A program made the translations under genes and the position numbers. The notes under the pieces are model-generated. The model saw only the letters and a program-made list of their open reading frames with translations. It searched no databases and was not told where the DNA came from. Below are positions 8,476 to 16,230 of a DNA stretch of 42,133 nucleotides, piece by piece. Source of the stretch: an uncultured Bacilli bacterium. Lineage in GTDB: Bacteria; Bacillota_I; Bacilli_A; RF39; UBA660. Positions within the stretch are counted from its first letter, which is position 1. Each line of letters starts with the position of its first letter. The stretch is from positions 1 through 42,133 of the forward strand of contig CAKPTA010000008.1 in the NCBI GenBank assembly GCA_934190785.1, read 5' to 3'.

Positions 8476-9718
8476 ATTTTGATAATTCTTCTTCAATACG
8501 CATTAATTGATTATACTTACAAATTCTATCAGTTCTAGACATAGAACCTGTTTTTATTTGTCCTAAATTTAATCCAACTGCTAAGTCAGCAATAGTTGTA
8601 TCTTCAGTTTCACCACTTCTGTGAGAAATAACAGTATTATAACCATTTTGACGAGCTAACTCAATTGTTTCTAATGTCTCAGTTATTGTACCAATCTGGT
8701 TAACCTTTAACAATATAGCATTACCAGCATGATTATCTATACCCATTTGAAGACACTTTTTATTAGTAACAAATAAGTCATCACCTACTAATTGAATTTT
8801 ATCTCCTAACTTTTCGGTAACTAATCTAAATCCTTCCCAATCATTTTCATCAACAGGATCTTCGATTGAAATAATAGGATATTTGCTAACCAATTGTTCA
8901 TAGTATTCAATTAATTCTTCAGTTGTAAGACTTCTATTTTCTCCAACTAAATTATATTTACCATCACTATAGAATTCACTAGCAGCTACATCAATAGCCA
9001 TGCAAACATCTACCCCAGGTTCATAACCAGCCTTTTTAATAGCTTCCATAATAAGTTCAAAACCTTCACTATTTGAATTTAAATCAGGAGCAAATCCTCC
9101 TTCATCACCAACACTAGTTACTAACCCTTTGCTCTTTAAAACACTTTTCAAATTATGGAAAACTTCAGCTCCTATACGAACTCTATCATGAATAGTGTCA
9201 GCCATAGGAATAATCATATATTCTTGAAAATCAAGTTTATTGTCAGCATGAGCACCACCATTTATAATATTCATCATTGGACGAGGTTCACTCATAATAC
9301 CATTACCAAATTTTTCACTTACATATTTATAAAGAGGCATCTTTTCTTCATTAGCGCTTGCCCTTAAAGCTGCCATTGAAATACCTAAAATCGCATTAGC
9401 TCCAAATTTGGATTTAGTTTCAGTACCATCAGCATTAATCATCGCATAATCTAACTCACTTTGATTAGAAGCATCAAGTCCAATAACCAAATCACGAAGT
9501 GGTCCATTTACATTACTAACGGCATTTAAAACACCTTTACCCATGAAACGAGTTCCACCATCACGCATTTCTAAAGCTTCTCTTTCACCCGTTGATGCTC
9601 CACTTGGTACCATAGCTCTACCCATAACACCATCTTCTAGAATGACATCAACTTCTACTGTTGGATTTCCTCTTGAATCCAATAATTCTCTACCTATGAC
9701 ATCTTTTATTTTTGCCAT
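8474..9718 (-). CDS. eno: Enolase (phosphopyruvate hydratase)
   Basis: Enolase converts 2-phosphoglycerate to phosphoenolpyruvate in glycolysis. Motifs: GRELLDSRGNPTVEVDV (N-terminal), SGASTGEREALEMRDG (mobile loop), NGGAHADNKLDFQE, GDEGGFAPD, the metal-ligand Asp in MAIDVAASEF, ISIEDPVDENDWEG, GDDLFVTN, LLKVNQIGT and the signature SHRSGETEDTTIADLAV. The upstream in-frame ATGs overlap the GGAGATGA Shine-Dalgarno, so translation should begin at MAKIKDV (9718), giving 414 aa. It has a good promoter and terminator, so it is a monocistronic glycolytic gene away from gap/pgk. Confidence 0.98.
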   Translation of the reverse strand: MAKIKDVIGRELLDSRGNPTVEVDVILEDGVMGRAMVPSGASTGEREALEMRDGGTRFMGKGVLNAVSNVNGPLRDLVIGLDASNQSELDYAMINADGTETKSKFGANAILGISMAALRASANEEKMPLYKYVSEKFGNGIMSEPRPMMNIINGGAHADNKLDFQEYMIIPMADTIHDRVRIGAEVFHNLKSVLKSKGLVTSVGDEGGFAPDLNSNSEGFELIMEAIKKAGYEPGVDVCMAIDVAASEFYSDGKYNLVGENRSLTTEELIEYYEQLVSKYPIISIEDPVDENDWEGFRLVTEKLGDKIQLVGDDLFVTNKKCLQMGIDNHAGNAILLKVNQIGTITETLETIELARQNGYNTVISHRSGETEDTTIADLAVGLNLGQIKTGSMSRTDRICKYNQLMRIEEELSK

Positions 9719-9750
9719 AATATTCATCTCCATTCTTATCTATATAACAA

Positions 9751-9779
9751 ATTATAACATTTTTATTTTTAATTGTTAA
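9751..9779 (-). promoter_or_regulatory. SigA-type promoter of eno
   Basis: Minus strand: -35 TTAACA (9774-9779), 17-base spacer, -10 TATAAT (9751-9756) preceded by TGT. Confidence 0.65.
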
Positions 9780-9810
9780 TATTTTTTTATACCATTTACA
9801 CATAATATGT

Positions 9811-9826
9811 GATATAATAATATAAT
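9811..9826 (+). promoter_or_regulatory. -10 region of the femAB-type gene
   Basis: TGATATAAT (TATAAT at 9813-9818), with a second TATAAT at 9821-9826. TTTACA at 9795-9800 is 17 bases before the overlapping TAATAT. Which -10 is used cannot be decided by eye. Confidence 0.45.
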
Positions 9827-9847
9827 TTCCAAAAAAGAGGTGATTTC

Positions 9848-11095
9848 ATGTATATAAAGGAATTAACAAATGAAGAGTTTAGAAACTTCTCATCCAAATA
9901 CAATCAAAAATCAATCTATCAAACAGTAGAATACGCTCATGTTATGAATAAGCAAAAATTCGATTCAATGTATGTTGGGCTTATAGATGATAACCACATT
10001 GTAGCTGCATCTCTTCTTCTAATTGAAAAAATAAGACGTTTTAAATATGCATATGCACCAAAAGGATTTTTAATAGACTACCTAGACCATAATCTTGTAT
10101 CAACTTTTACAATAGAACTTAAAAAATTCTTAGGAAAAAAAGGCGTTGTAGCTGTTAAATTGAATCCTATGATTATAAAAAATACTTATGATTTTAAATA
10201 TAATGTTTTTAAAAAAGATGCCTATTTCGATAGTTCATTTGAATTCTTGCAAAAAGAAGGATACTATCACTATGGTTTTAACGAATTCTTTGAAGCACTA
10301 AAACCTAGATACGAAGCTATTATCGATATAAGTATTCCATATTATATGGTATTTAAAAATTTTGATAAAAAGCTTCGTACTAAAATAAGAAGTGCTGAAG
10401 GAAGAGGAATTCATATTTATAAAGGAGATTATGATGATTTAAAATACCTTTACCTTCAAACAAAATTTAAATATCCAAGAGATTTAAAATATTATGAAGA
10501 TTGCTATACAGAGTTTAGCAAAACAAAATCAATTGAATTCTTTTATGCTAAACTAGATACTAAGCACTACTTAAAATTATGTCAAGATAAGTATACTAAA
10601 CAAGAAAGTATATGCTTAAATATGAATGAGCAATTAATGAAGCAAACAGATAAAAAAGAAAAATTAATCGAAAAGAAAATGGCAGCAGATAAATTACTTG
10701 ATACATATAAAAGAGAATTAATAAAAGCAACTAAAATGCTTAAAAATAATGAATTTGGTATTATTCTTGCATCAGCAATGATTATTAAAAACAGTGATAC
10801 TGTCTACTTATATATGGATGGATATGATTCAAAATATAAAAATTTTAATGCCAAGCATTTACTACTTTGGAAGTTATGTGAAAGATATTCAAAAGCTGGA
10901 TATAAATATTTTAACTTAGGTGGTGTTGCTGGAATTAATGCTAGTAAAAGTGACTATGAAGGACTAAAAAATTTCAAATGTAGTTTTAATGCTAAAGTAA
11001 TCGAATACCTAGGTGATTTGGAATTAATTACCAATAATACATTATATTTTATGTATCGAAATACAAAACCAATTCAAAACATATTAAAAAAGTAA
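9848..11095 (+). CDS. FemAB/MurM-family peptidoglycan aminoacyltransferase
   Basis: FemX/FemAB enzymes use aminoacyl-tRNA to add interpeptide-bridge residues to the stem peptide of lipid II or peptidoglycan. The 415 residues show two GNAT-like lobes: SIYQTVEYAHVMNKQKFDSMYVGL (about 23-46) in lobe 1, and ILASAMIIKNSDTVYLYMDGYDSKYKNFNAKHLLLWKLCERYSKAGYKYFNLGG (about 305-358) in lobe 2. Between them is a charged helical arm (about 255-300), like the coiled-coil arm that contacts the tRNA in FemA. GAGGTGA precedes the start. Only one copy is in the window, so a single-residue bridge or a first-residue enzyme are both possible. The residue added cannot be read from sequence. Confidence 0.9.
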   Translation: MYIKELTNEEFRNFSSKYNQKSIYQTVEYAHVMNKQKFDSMYVGLIDDNHIVAASLLLIEKIRRFKYAYAPKGFLIDYLDHNLVSTFTIELKKFLGKKGVVAVKLNPMIIKNTYDFKYNVFKKDAYFDSSFEFLQKEGYYHYGFNEFFEALKPRYEAIIDISIPYYMVFKNFDKKLRTKIRSAEGRGIHIYKGDYDDLKYLYLQTKFKYPRDLKYYEDCYTEFSKTKSIEFFYAKLDTKHYLKLCQDKYTKQESICLNMNEQLMKQTDKKEKLIEKKMAADKLLDTYKRELIKATKMLKNNEFGIILASAMIIKNSDTVYLYMDGYDSKYKNFNAKHLLLWKLCERYSKAGYKYFNLGGVAGINASKSDYEGLKNFKCSFNAKVIEYLGDLELITNNTLYFMYRNTKPIQNILKK

Positions 11096-11121
11096 CATCT
11101 AAAATTAAATGTTACTTTTTT
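11092..11121 (+). terminator. Terminator overlapping the femAB-type stop codon
   Basis: GTAACAT (11092-11098) / ATGTTAC (11109-11115), followed by TTTTTT. The TAA stop (11093-11095) is in the stem. Confidence 0.8.
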
Positions 11122-11135
11122 ATTGCACAAAAGAA

Positions 11136-11157
11136 AAAAAGGTTTAAAACCCTTTTT
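11136..11157 (-). terminator. Intrinsic terminator after tuf
   Basis: AAAAAGG (11136-11142) / CCTTTTT (11151-11157), with a T-rich tail on the minus strand, three bases past the tuf stop. Confidence 0.7.
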
Positions 11158-11159
11158 AA

Positions 11160-12344
11160 CTAAGCAATGATTTCTGAAACGTTTCCAGCACCAACTGTTC
11201 TACCACCTTCACGAATAGAGAACTTAGTTCCATTTTCGATAGCGATAGGAGCAATTAATTCAACTGTCATTTCAACATTATCACCAGGCATAACCATTTC
11301 AACACCTTCAGGTAATTCAATAACACCTGTTACGTCTGTAGTTCTGAAATAGAATTGTGGACGATAGTTTGAGAAGAATGGAGTATGTCTTCCACCTTCT
11401 TCTTTGCTTAAGATATAAACTTGAGCTTTGAATTTCTTATGTGGAGTAACACTTCCTGGTTTAGCTAATACTTGACCTCTTTCAACGTCTTCACGAGCAA
11501 CACCACGTAATAATACACCAGCGTTATCTCCTGCTTCAGCATAGTCAAGTGATTTACGGAACATTTCAATTCCTGTAACAACTGTTTTTCTTGTATCTTT
11601 AAGACCAACGATTTCAACTTCATCATTAAGTTTTAATTGTCCTCTTTCAACACGTCCTGTAACAACTGTTCCACGTCCAGTAATTGTAAATACATCTTCA
11701 ACTGGCATTAAGAATGGTTTGTCAGTATCACGTACAGGAGTTTCAATCCAGTTATCAACAGCATCCATTAAGTCTAAGATTGCTTGTTCATACTTAGGAT
11801 CTCCTTCAAGAGCTTTTAAAGCTGATCCACGAATAATTGGAGTATTATCTCCATCATATCCATATTCAGTTAATAATTCACGAACTTCCATTTCAACTAA
11901 GTCTAAAAGTTCTTCATCATCAACCATATCACATTTATTTAAGAATACAACCATACGAGGTACTCCAACTTGACGTGATAATAAGATATGTTCACGAGTT
12001 TGTGCCATAGGTCCATCTGTAGCAGCAATAACTAAGATTGCACCATCCATTTGAGCAGCACCAGTAATCATGTTTTTAACGTAGTCAGCATGTCCTGGGC
12101 AGTCAACGTGAGCATAATGTCTCTTCTCAGTTTGATATTCAACATGAGAAGTGTTGATTGTGATTCCACGATCTCTTTCCTCTGGAGCCTTATCAATATT
12201 TGCATAATCTACGAATTCAGCAAATCCTTTTTTAGATAATACATTAGTAATAGCCGCAGTTAAAGTAGTTTTACCGTGGTCTACGTGTCCAATTGTACCA
12301 ATGTTAACATGTGGTTTTGAACGATCATATTTTTGTTTTGCCAT
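11160..12344 (-). CDS. tuf: Elongation factor Tu
   Basis: EF-Tu delivers aminoacyl-tRNA to the ribosomal A site. The 394 residues are full length. G1 GHVDHGKTT (about 19-27), the switch I Thr in RGITINTSHVEY, G3 DCPGHADYVKNM, G4 NKCD, G5 SALKAL, then beta-barrel domains 2 (FTITGRGTVVTGRVERG) and 3 (RHTPFFSNYRPQFYFRTTDVTG). A strong AAGGAGG precedes the start. It is the last gene of the str cluster but has its own promoter behind a strong hairpin, which allows expression above fusA. No unusual residue was seen at the sites I know for kirromycin-type resistance. Confidence 0.99.
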   Translation of the reverse strand: MAKQKYDRSKPHVNIGTIGHVDHGKTTLTAAITNVLSKKGFAEFVDYANIDKAPEERDRGITINTSHVEYQTEKRHYAHVDCPGHADYVKNMITGAAQMDGAILVIAATDGPMAQTREHILLSRQVGVPRMVVFLNKCDMVDDEELLDLVEMEVRELLTEYGYDGDNTPIIRGSALKALEGDPKYEQAILDLMDAVDNWIETPVRDTDKPFLMPVEDVFTITGRGTVVTGRVERGQLKLNDEVEIVGLKDTRKTVVTGIEMFRKSLDYAEAGDNAGVLLRGVAREDVERGQVLAKPGSVTPHKKFKAQVYILSKEEGGRHTPFFSNYRPQFYFRTTDVTGVIELPEGVEMVMPGDNVEMTVELIAPIAIENGTKFSIREGGRTVGAGNVSEIIA

Positions 12345-12377
12345 TTTAAATTTCCTCCTTATTTACTTACATATTAT

Positions 12378-12406
12378 ATTTTATATTACTTGCATAAAAA
12401 TAGCAA
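12378..12406 (-). promoter_or_regulatory. SigA-type promoter of tuf
   Basis: Minus strand: -35 TTGCTA (12401-12406), 17-base spacer, -10 TAAAAT (12378-12383), with an overlapping TATAAT just downstream. It lies between the fusA hairpin and tuf. Confidence 0.6.
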
Positions 12407-12425
12407 GCTTTTTTTAAAATATTTA

Positions 12426-12453
12426 AGTAAGAAAAGCAAACGCTTTTCTTACT
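12426..12453 (-). terminator. Strong hairpin between fusA and tuf
   Basis: A perfect 12-bp stem (arms 12426-12437 and 12442-12453) with a 4-base loop lies just past the fusA stop. The following sequence is AT-rich but not a clean T-run, so it may be a partial terminator, a processing site or a 3'-end stabiliser for the upstream message. Confidence 0.65.
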
Positions 12454-12456
12454 ATA

Positions 12457-14532
12457 TTAATTATTAGTTCCATGCTTTTTAATAATTTCTTCAGCAATGT
12501 TTTTTGGAACTTCTTCATAGTGGTCAAATACCATTGTGTAATTTCCACGACCTTGTGTATTAGAACGTAAGCTAGTTACATATCCAAACATTTCAGCTAA
12601 TGGTACCATTGCATCAATTGCAAGAGCATTTCCACGTGATTCTTGACCCATTGGTCTACCACGACGAGATGTGATATCTCCCATTACATTTCCAAGATAT
12701 TCATCTGGTACAATTACTTGTACTTTCATGATAGGTTCAAGTAAAACTGGTTTACATTTGTTCTTAGCTTCTTTAAGAGCCATACTAGCAGCAATCTTAT
12801 AAGCCATTTCTGATGAGTCAACATCATGGTAAGAACCATCAAATAATGTTGCCTTAACATCTACCATTGGGAATCCAGCTAAAACACCAGTTGTCATAGC
12901 TTCTTGTAATCCCTTATCTGTAACTGGAATATATTCACGAGGAACAACTCCACCTACAATTGCATCAACAAACTCATAACCCTTATCAGGATTTGGTTCA
13001 AATTTAATCCATACATGTCCGTATTGCCCACGTCCACCAGATTGTTTAATGTACTTACCTTCACATTCACCAGCTTGAGTGATAGTCTCACGGTAAGAAA
13101 CTTGTGGTTGACCAACATTAGCGTCTACACCAAATTCACGTTTTAATCTATCAACAATAATATCAAGGTGAAGTTCACCCATACCAGCTATGATTGTTTG
13201 ACCTGTTTCATGATTTGTTGAAGCTCTAAATGTAGGATCTTCTTCAGCTAATTTTTGAAGAGCTAGACCCATTTTATCTTGATCAGCTTTTGATTTTGGT
13301 TCAACAGTAAGTTCAATTACTGGTTCTGGGAATTCCATAGATTCCAAAATACAAGCATGTTTTTCATCACATAAAGTATCTCCAGTAGTAGTATTTTTAA
13401 GCCCTACTGCAGCAGCTATATCACCAGCAAATACTTCAGATATTTCTGTACGATTATTAGCATGCATTTGTAGAATACGTCCTACTCTTTCTTTAGTGTC
13501 CTTAGTAGCATTTAATACATAAGAACCACTTGATAAATGTCCTGAATAAACTCTGAAGAATGTTAATTTTCCAACAAATGGATCTGTCATAACTTTAAAT
13601 GCTAAAGCACTAAATGGTTCTGAATCAGAAGGATGTCTTTCAATCTCATTTCCATTTAAATCTACTCCCTTAATTGCAGGAATATCTGTTGGTGCAGGTA
13701 AATAATCAATTACTGCATCTAGTAAGAACTTAACACCCTTATTACCAAGTGCTGTTCCACACATTACAGGGAAGAATTCAACAGCAAGTGTTCCTTTACG
13801 TATTGCACGTTTAATAAGGTCAACTGATACTTCTTCTCCTTCAAGATATTTATTCATTAATTCTTCATCATATTCAGCAACAGCTTCAATAAGATCAATA
13901 CGTTTTTCTGAAGCGATATCTTTTAAATCTTCTGGAATTTCAATTTCAGTATAATTTTCTTCAGGTTTTCCATCAAAATGATAAGCCTTCATTGTTACTA
14001 AATCAATAACTCCATTAAACTCACTTTCTGCACCAATAGGCCATTCAATAGGTTTGGCATTAACACCCAAGCGATCACTAATAGTCTTTAAACTATATTC
14101 AAAGCTTGCACCCATTTTGTCCATTTTGTTACAGAAAATCATACGAGGAACTTTAAACTCAGTTGCTTGGCGCCATACTGTCTCAGTTTGTGGTTCAACA
14201 CCAGCTTGTGAGTCAAGTAATGCAACAGCACCATCAAGTACACGAAGTGAACGAGATACTTCAACAGTAAAGTCAACGTGACCTGGAGTATCAATGATAT
14301 TAAATCTATGATCTTTCCAATAAGCAGTTGTAGCAGCACTTGTTATAGTAATACCACGTTCTTGTTCTTGCTCCATCCAGTCCATTTGTGAAGCACCATC
14401 ATGAGTTTCACCAATTTTATGGATTTTATGAGTATGGAATAAAACACGTTCAGTTGTTGTTGTTTTACCAGCATCAATATGTGCCATAATTCCAAAATTA
14501 CGAGTTTTCTCTAAACTATATAAACGAGCCAT
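12457..14532 (-). CDS. fusA: Elongation factor G
   Basis: EF-G is the translocation GTPase. It has 691 residues: G1 AHIDAGKTTTTERVL (about 17-31), switch I region ERGITITSAATTAYW, G3 DTPGHVDFT, G4 NKMDKMGA, G5 GTALGNKGV, domain II from about 285, domains III-V with MGELHLDIIVDRLKREFGV and the domain IV stretch SGGRGQYGHVWIKFEP, and SNTQGRGNYTM near the C-terminus. AAGGAAA precedes the start, 22 bases past rpsG. One canonical copy in the expected str position; nothing unusual. Confidence 0.99.
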   Translation of the reverse strand: MARLYSLEKTRNFGIMAHIDAGKTTTTERVLFHTHKIHKIGETHDGASQMDWMEQEQERGITITSAATTAYWKDHRFNIIDTPGHVDFTVEVSRSLRVLDGAVALLDSQAGVEPQTETVWRQATEFKVPRMIFCNKMDKMGASFEYSLKTISDRLGVNAKPIEWPIGAESEFNGVIDLVTMKAYHFDGKPEENYTEIEIPEDLKDIASEKRIDLIEAVAEYDEELMNKYLEGEEVSVDLIKRAIRKGTLAVEFFPVMCGTALGNKGVKFLLDAVIDYLPAPTDIPAIKGVDLNGNEIERHPSDSEPFSALAFKVMTDPFVGKLTFFRVYSGHLSSGSYVLNATKDTKERVGRILQMHANNRTEISEVFAGDIAAAVGLKNTTTGDTLCDEKHACILESMEFPEPVIELTVEPKSKADQDKMGLALQKLAEEDPTFRASTNHETGQTIIAGMGELHLDIIVDRLKREFGVDANVGQPQVSYRETITQAGECEGKYIKQSGGRGQYGHVWIKFEPNPDKGYEFVDAIVGGVVPREYIPVTDKGLQEAMTTGVLAGFPMVDVKATLFDGSYHDVDSSEMAYKIAASMALKEAKNKCKPVLLEPIMKVQVIVPDEYLGNVMGDITSRRGRPMGQESRGNALAIDAMVPLAEMFGYVTSLRSNTQGRGNYTMVFDHYEEVPKNIAEEIIKKHGTNN

Positions 14533-14553
14533 AATTTTTTTCCTTTCTCTTTA

Positions 14554-15021
14554 TTACCAACGATAATGTGCAAATGCTTTGTTAGCTTCTGCCATTCTAT
14601 GAGTATCCTCACGTTTCTTAACAGCAGCACCAACACCATTTGAAGCATCAATAATTTCGTTTGCTAAATTTTCAGACATTGAATGTCCACCTCTCAAACG
14701 AGAGTAATTAACTAACCAACGTAAAGCTAAAGCTTGAGCACGGGCAGGTTTAACTTCAATTGGAACTTGATAGTTAGCTCCACCAACACGACGAGATTTA
14801 ACTTCAAGAGATGGTTTAATATTTTCCATAGCAGCTTCAAAAACTTCCATAGGTTCACGATTAGTCTTTTCTTTAATTAAATCAAATGAATCATATAGAA
14901 TTCTTTGAGCAGTACCTTTTTTACCATCTTTCATGATAGTATTAATTAATTTAGTAACTAATTTAGAATTGTACATTGGATCAGCAAGTACATCTCTTTT
15001 TACAGCAGCTCTCTTACGCAT
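14554..15021 (-). CDS. rpsG: 30S ribosomal protein S7
   Basis: S7 nucleates assembly of the 30S head and contacts the E-site tRNA. The 155 residues are standard length, with MRKRAAVKRDVLADP at the start, VTKLINTIMKDGKKGTAQRI, the beta-hairpin SRRVGGANYQVPIEVKPARAQALALRWL, and the C-terminus AHYRW. GGAGG precedes the ATG. It is 40 bases past rpsL. In E. coli, S7 represses its own operon at the rpsL-rpsG spacer; the short spacer here shows no obvious copy of that structure. Confidence 0.99.
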   Translation of the reverse strand: MRKRAAVKRDVLADPMYNSKLVTKLINTIMKDGKKGTAQRILYDSFDLIKEKTNREPMEVFEAAMENIKPSLEVKSRRVGGANYQVPIEVKPARAQALALRWLVNYSRLRGGHSMSENLANEIIDASNGVGAAVKKREDTHRMAEANKAFAHYRW

Positions 15022-15060
15022 AATATCCTCCTTCCATTTATTTAATAATTATTAATTAAA

Positions 15061-15471
15061 TTATTTAGGTCTCTTTGTACCATATTTACTACGTCCTTGA
15101 CGACGTTTATCAATACCAGCAGTATCAAGTGTTCCACGAATAATGTGATAACGAACTCCGATTAAGTCCTTAACACGTCCTCCACGAATTAATACAACAC
15201 TGTGCTCTTGTAAGTTATGTCCTTCACCACCGATATAAGCAGTAACTTCCATACCATTACTTAAACGAACACGCGCATACTTTCTTAATGCTGAGTTTGG
15301 TTTCTTTGGTGTCATTGTACCAACACGAGTACATACTCCACGTTTTTGAGGTGAATTCAAATCAGTAGTTTTCTTTTTTCTACTATTGTATCCAATTCCT
15401 AAAACTGGTGATTTACTCTTTCTGGTTTTATCAGTTCTGTTTTTTCTAACCAATTGATTAATTGTAGGCAT
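15061..15471 (-). CDS. rpsL: 30S ribosomal protein S12
   Basis: S12 sits in the decoding centre and contributes to fidelity. The true start is the ATG at 15471 (MPTINQLVRKNRTDK), with GGAGGACAAAT upstream; the frame opens 13 codons earlier without such a site. The 136 residues include the Gram-positive insertion (about 21-41). TPKKPNSALRK (54-64) keeps both lysines whose loss gives streptomycin resistance. The usually invariant KDLPGVRYH reads KDLIGVRYH: residue 104 is Ile (codon ATC, 15160-15162 on the plus strand as GAT). That is Pro90 of mature E. coli S12. The adjacent Asp, the RimO methylthiolation site, is kept. Confidence 0.98.
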   Translation of the reverse strand: MPTINQLVRKNRTDKTRKSKSPVLGIGYNSRKKKTTDLNSPQKRGVCTRVGTMTPKKPNSALRKYARVRLSNGMEVTAYIGGEGHNLQEHSVVLIRGGRVKDLIGVRYHIIRGTLDTAGIDKRRQGRSKYGTKRPK

Positions 15472-15520
15472 ATTTGTCCTCCTCTCTCTACACACTTCCA
15501 GGTGTTTCATTTTAAAACTT

Positions 15521-15551
15521 AATTTAAGATTTGCCTAAGCAAATCCAAATT
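15521..15551 (-). promoter_or_regulatory. Hairpin in the str-operon leader
   Basis: GATTTGC / GCAAATC with a 4-base loop, extended by AATTT / AAATT across a small internal loop (arms 15521-15534 and 15539-15551). It lies just downstream of the rpsL promoter, so it should be in the transcript leader. It could be a target for autoregulation or a 5' stabiliser. No clean T-run follows it. Confidence 0.5.
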
Positions 15552-15564
15552 AAAATTCATGAAT

Positions 15565-15594
15565 AATATACCACTTAATTATATGATTTGTCAA
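15565..15594 (-). promoter_or_regulatory. SigA-type promoter of the str operon
   Basis: Minus strand: -35 TTGACA (consensus, 15589-15594), 18-base spacer, -10 TATATT (15565-15570) preceded by TGG. The leader to the rpsL ATG is about 85-90 bases. Confidence 0.75.
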
Positions 15595-15612
15595 CAATTT
15601 ATATACAATTTA

Positions 15613-16149
15613 TTATTTCTTTGTATATACCTTTTCTTTACTATGCATACTCGATATTAATGCATGATAATCTTTATTGCTCCTAATATGATTTTTTAAC
15701 AAATTATACAAATCCTCATTTGAAACAAGTTTATCATATTTAATAGCATTAATTAAATAATAATTTAAATCATTATAACAGTCAACAAGTTTTCCAATTC
15801 TGTTTAATCCTTTATTAGCAGCTATATTTGACACTTTTGTTTCAGCAATAAGAAATTCATCCCAAGACTCTGTTAATTCTTGAATATTAGACATTATAAC
15901 TTTAGAGTAACCATATCCCCTATACTGCTCTTTTATTCCAATATCAACAAATAAAAATTTATTTACGCATTCATGCACAATATTAACAAATCCTATTTCA
16001 TTACCATTTTCAGTAACTAAAATAGAACAACATGCACTAGACAAGCGATCTAATTTGTTAGCAAATATTTCTTTGATACCTGCTTCTTCTCTCATCATCT
16101 TTCCTATTTTAAGAGCAACGTCATCATATGGTTCATTTACAAATTCCAT
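15613..16149 (-). CDS. GNAT-family N-acetyltransferase
   Basis: The 178-residue protein has the GNAT core. A beta strand (SACCSILVTENGNEIGFVNIV, about 38-58) is followed by motif A, FVDIGIKEQYRGYGYSKVIMSNI (about 67-89), whose Q-x-x-G-x-G/Y loop binds acetyl-CoA pyrophosphate. Residue 1 to about 35 carry a helical start typical of the fold. The C-terminal 50 residues (LINAIKYDKL...KEKVYTKK) extend past the usual end, are charged and helical, and are unidentified. GAGGGGAT precedes the start. It lies between the LCP and rpsL transcription units. Substrate unknown; it could be a small molecule or a protein N-terminus. Confidence 0.8.
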   Translation of the reverse strand: MEFVNEPYDDVALKIGKMMREEAGIKEIFANKLDRLSSACCSILVTENGNEIGFVNIVHECVNKFLFVDIGIKEQYRGYGYSKVIMSNIQELTESWDEFLIAETKVSNIAANKGLNRIGKLVDCYNDLNYYLINAIKYDKLVSNEDLYNLLKNHIRSNKDYHALISSMHSKEKVYTKK

Positions 16150-16206
16150 ACTATCCCCTCTTTCTTGGATGATATATTAACACTTATTTTTTGTAAACGC
16201 AAATAA

Positions 16207-16230
16207 AAAATGACGAAATATCGTCATTTT
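16207..16230 (-). terminator. Terminator overlapping the first LCP gene's stop
   Basis: Perfect 10-bp stem AAAATGACGA (16207-16216) / TCGTCATTTT (16221-16230), 4-base loop, then TTATTT on the minus strand. The stop codon starts in the stem. Confidence 0.8.

Noticed and set aside
14139..14339. Open frame on the same strand inside fusA
   Set aside because: It lies in another frame of an intact, highly conserved gene with no start signals; many similar antisense frames in tuf, fusA, clpB and ftsK were also left out.
15600..15629. Terminator at the end of the GNAT gene
   Set aside because: TATATACAA/TTGTATATA can pair, but it is all weak pairs with a 12-base loop and no T-run, so it was not called.
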